This document shows, in pieces, positions 60,780 through 64,000 of a DNA stretch of 64,000 bases. The DNA comes from Leucaena leucocephala (lineage: Eukaryota; Streptophyta; Magnoliopsida; Fabales; Fabaceae), in assembly GCA_037074615.1 (NCBI GenBank), contig CM073558.1, forward strand, positions 1,603,501-1,667,500. Direction: 5' to 3'. The notes below the pieces were generated by a model. It did not search any database. It saw only the letters and a program-made list of their open reading frames with translations, and was not told the origin of the DNA. Each line of letters starts with the position of its first letter. Position 1 is the first letter of the stretch. The translations under genes were made by a program, and so were the position numbers.

Positions 60780-63700
60780 TGTTTTACGCGTTCAATTGTG
60801 TGTTGTTTAGTGTTTCATTGACCCGTGAGGAGATAAATAAGTCACGCAATGTACTTCATTAATTATTAATTAATTTTAATTATCTATCTTCAACATTTGA
60901 TCTTATAGCCAAAAAAGATAACCAGGAGATACCCCATATCATTTTAGTTAATGTTTTTTTTTTATCTTGTTTTGCTGGCCATTTTGTTAATTTTTTTATT
61001 TAAAAACTTATAATCAATATGTTTTTATTTGATTTCTTTTTTGGTAGGATAATATGTAATTCCATATTTCAAAATTGTGAGAGTGATTATGGATGACATT
61101 AAAATACTTTCACTATTAATTCGAAATATGAGAAAAGCTAATTACTATAAACTTGCCTTGAAATCAAATTTACAGTCATAAAAGGCCAAGTTGTAGAAAC
61201 AGGATAATGGCACAACAAAATGCTGCAGCATGTATCCGAATATTTGCTTGTGGGGATGGAACTCTCTGAATCAAATCTCCAAACTTTGAGATAAACTGAT
61301 AATATTTTGTGAAAATAATGTTTTGGTGAAAATTAATTATTTGTTTTTTCCACAACTTCTGGTACGGACTCATGAAAGAAATAATTCAAGCAAAAAATAA
61401 AAAAATTAGGTATTCATCTTCTCAACTCTATACATACTTTTTTTTTTAATTTTTTAAAAAGAATTAAACTCATTATATAAATAATTAATTATTCTCAAAC
61501 ATAAATCTATATATTAAAAAATTAGTATATATTTCCAAATACTGTTAATAGAATCACAACAAAATACTACTTTTTAAGAATTAAAAATATTTTAAATAAT
61601 TATATATTTTATTTTTTCGTTAACTAAACTCACCTTATACATGTTAAATTAATTTAAAGTATTGGGTAACATTTGATTATGACCAGTTTACCCAGAGCTG
61701 AATTCATAAGAAATTAAAATATTTATAGTTAAGGAATGATCAAAATTTTAGTTCATTATTTTTAATTTAAAATATAAAAATATTCAAGTCTTTCAAAACT
61801 TTCAAGTTAATTCTCCATCAAGTTAACATTGAAACATTTTTTTTGCCAAAAAAAATATATCTTGCTTATATATGTTTAAAGTTTATGAGATTGTAGTGCA
61901 ATATAAAAAAAAAATATCATTTTTTTAAACATTTCACCTCGGCCAAGATGTTGAATTTATTATTAATTAGGAAAACAATACATGTATGTTACTATCGCAA
62001 CCAAAAAAAAAAAAGCCCTGTGACACAAGATTTGATAATAACCTCAAGCATTTAATATGGGTATGGCCTATGGATTTAAACCATAAATCGCATGTATGAT
62101 TTACAATAATAGATTTTATATTTTATATAAATAATAGTAAACTTTTGTATAATATAAATTATTAATTGGATTGTAGCTCACCATTTCGTGACGATGATGA
62201 CATGGCCCAACCACAGTTAATAATATCCAAGGGGAATATATAACCAATATATGTATATAACAGGTTATTTTTTATTTACTAACAGAAATTGACTCAACAA
62301 ATTTTAAATATAAAATTTAAAAGTAAGAATTTAAGCTGTAGAATTAATTACAAAGTATCATTAAATTTTAATTCTTGAATATAATTAATTTTATATTTTA
62401 AAATTAAAATTATCCTTTTATAAATACAAAAATTTAGAATTGTTATATGGTTATTCCTCTTAAATATATTTTAACTTTTGAATTAATATTTTTTATTTAC
62501 TAATTTAGTCTACATTAAGTAAATATTTTTCATTAGCAAAATTAAATAATTAAGAATATATATTTTAAATTTAATAGATTAAAGTAAAATTTTATACAAA
62601 TATAAATAATTAAATATATACTTTAGCCTAAAACTAATATGTTAACTATGTTAAACTGACGTAGTACTATGAAACTAAAGTATTATAATTATGCACTGTT
62701 GGGAATTCATTAGAAGTTAACCCTGGCCACGTAATTAAAAAACCTTGAAAAGAGATTTGAGCTCTTGAGGCGACCTCATGTGTTTTGTTCGATTTTAACT
62801 TGTTTTCTGTAATTTAGATTCCTTCGGTTCCTAATGCATCCTTAGATCATGCGAAGGGCCAAAGAAAGAGATTAATTAAGAAGACAGAATTAGTTAGCAG
62901 GTACGTAGTCTAATTAATTATAATAATATGAATCCTTCTGCAAGCTCGTACTATTATTTGCTGACCTATTTATGATCTGCCACTGGTTGTTGTTTCGTCT
63001 CCCAACTAACTTTATTAGAAGGGAACCATGTGCTCCTCGTTCATCATATCTGAAATGTACCAATCTAATTTTTATTTTTGTTTTATGTTTGTTTTTAAAA
63101 ATAATTATTTTAATAAGTAGAGAATTAAAATAAAGATAATATCTCTACTATTATTTTTTTAAAAATATTTTTTTTACCGAATAAACATTCACAGTGCAGA
63201 GCCTCCCAACGAGTGTCATAAAGGCAATGTCGGAGTTTGGCTGCATGTCGGAGTTTTCGATGGCAATCGGGTGGGTAGTATGAGTAACCAAGCCATACTC
63301 AGTGACAAAGACAATGTCCCCAGTGGCACTCGAAGATACTGTCATCCCTCATGCTACCATTGATGGAGGAGGCGATAGAAATCAACCTTTTCAAAGGAAG
63401 TGAAATGGCGAGTCTCCATGATGTTGTAGGCAACACTCAGAGAACAGAACTCGATCGGGTACAATATATAGAGAGCCAGAGATTAGAAATAAGAGAAGCC
63501 CACCGTCTCCGCAAGAAATAAGAAAAATTGTAGCATGCGATGTTTACTTTCACATTTAAGCCTCAGAACCCCAGCGCAAACACTAATTTTGGAGTGATAT
63601 CAAGATTTCACTTATATGGGGCGAATCCCACTTTTCTGTTCTTTATCTTTTTTCACTTAAGCAACAGTATATTCATCGATAATCCCCAACGCAAATTTCA

Positions 63701-64000
63701 GGTATTACAGTTTTGTGGGCGTTGGCAGCAGAACTAGTACCAGCAATGCAGAAAGGGAATCAAACAGCCAGAAACCTTCACATCGCCTTGAATGCACTGA
63801 ATGTTCTGCTCTTTGTATGGCAAATTCCCACCGGAATCGATATTGTGTTTAAAGTTTTTGAGTTCACAAAGTGGCCTTGAATGTATATATATGATCTCTG
63901 ATGTAAATGATCACTTCCTACTTTCTAGCAACTTCAAAATCATCAAAATTTTTGCTCTTCCTCTCTTTCCTCTCTCATCAATATTCATTCAATCATCCAT
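60780..64000. other. Intergenic, AT-rich, no supported gene
   Basis: AT-rich spacer. A less AT-rich stretch at 63180-63360 is open on the minus strand (63151-63345, containing GDIVFVTEYGLVTHTTHP), but I do not recognise it and it has no supporting exon. The right end, 63900-64000, is C/T-rich like a leader and may begin a gene outside the window. Confidence 0.45.

Noticed and set aside
63151..63345. 64-codon minus-strand frame near the right end
   Set aside because: Composition is gene-like, but no family was recognised and no neighbouring exon was found; possibly a fragment of a repeat.

Overview
The window is nuclear DNA from a flowering plant, most likely a eudicot. Genes carry GT-AG introns, intergenic DNA is strongly AT-rich with TA microsatellites, and every recognisable protein is a plant nuclear family (bifunctional fucokinase/GDP-fucose pyrophosphorylase, WNK kinase, RS31-type splicing factor, ECA-type calcium pump, PCMP-E pentatricopeptide protein, U-box/ARM ligase, RABA GTPase). 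No organelle genome, bacterial operon, CRISPR array or autonomous retrotransposon was seen. I cannot name the species from sequence alone.

Layout: 1.65-6.96 kb (-) FKGP, 7 coding exons; 7.25-7.32 kb (-) tRNA-Val(AAC); 9.01-12.09 kb (+) WNK8-like kinase, 7 exons; 13.50-15.13 kb (-) RNA polymerase III subunit RPC10/RPC11, 3 exons; 17.67-18.55 kb (+) Yippee-like protein, 2 exons, with a MITE in its intron; 20.20-22.96 kb (-) splicing factor RS31, 5 coding exons and a 1.7 kb intron; 23.6-28.9 kb AT-rich desert; 29.87-33.75 kb (+) ECA2-type Ca2+-ATPase, 7 exons; 34.54-36.47 kb (-) broken pentatricopeptide gene; 37.81-42.78 kb (-) U-box/ARM E3 ligase, 4 exons; 46.51-47.19 kb (-) intronless ATP synthase delta/OSCP-like protein; 47.2-54.1 kb repeat-rich, with a hAT-like element, SINE-like copies and a long hairpin; 54.28-55.49 kb (+) RABA3-type GTPase, 2 exons; 55.5-59.0 kb with a tandem SINE-like dimer; 59.08-60.54 kb (-) intronless BCS1-type AAA ATPase; 60.8-64.0 kb AT-rich, no supported gene.

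For each multi-exon gene I placed splice sites by reading GT-AG borders and checked that the joined exon lengths keep one open frame; predicted lengths fit the families (1079, 679, 111, 104, 252, 1055, 1007 and 237 residues). The genes are independent eukaryotic units, not a pathway cluster. Several do match neighbours in Arabidopsis as I remember it (RABA3/RPC10-like/FKGP; RS31a/AAA ATPase; delta-like/ECA2), which points to an old conserved gene neighbourhood.

The most notable points are: an arginine in place of the second Walker A glycine of the AAA protein; a 93-nt intron in the calcium pump that is open and in frame; a pentatricopeptide gene with a stop, frameshifts and a deletion; a short delta-subunit paralogue; a MITE with perfect 8-bp target duplications in the Yippee intron; and a SINE-like tandem dimer. 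I found no clearly new multi-gene system.
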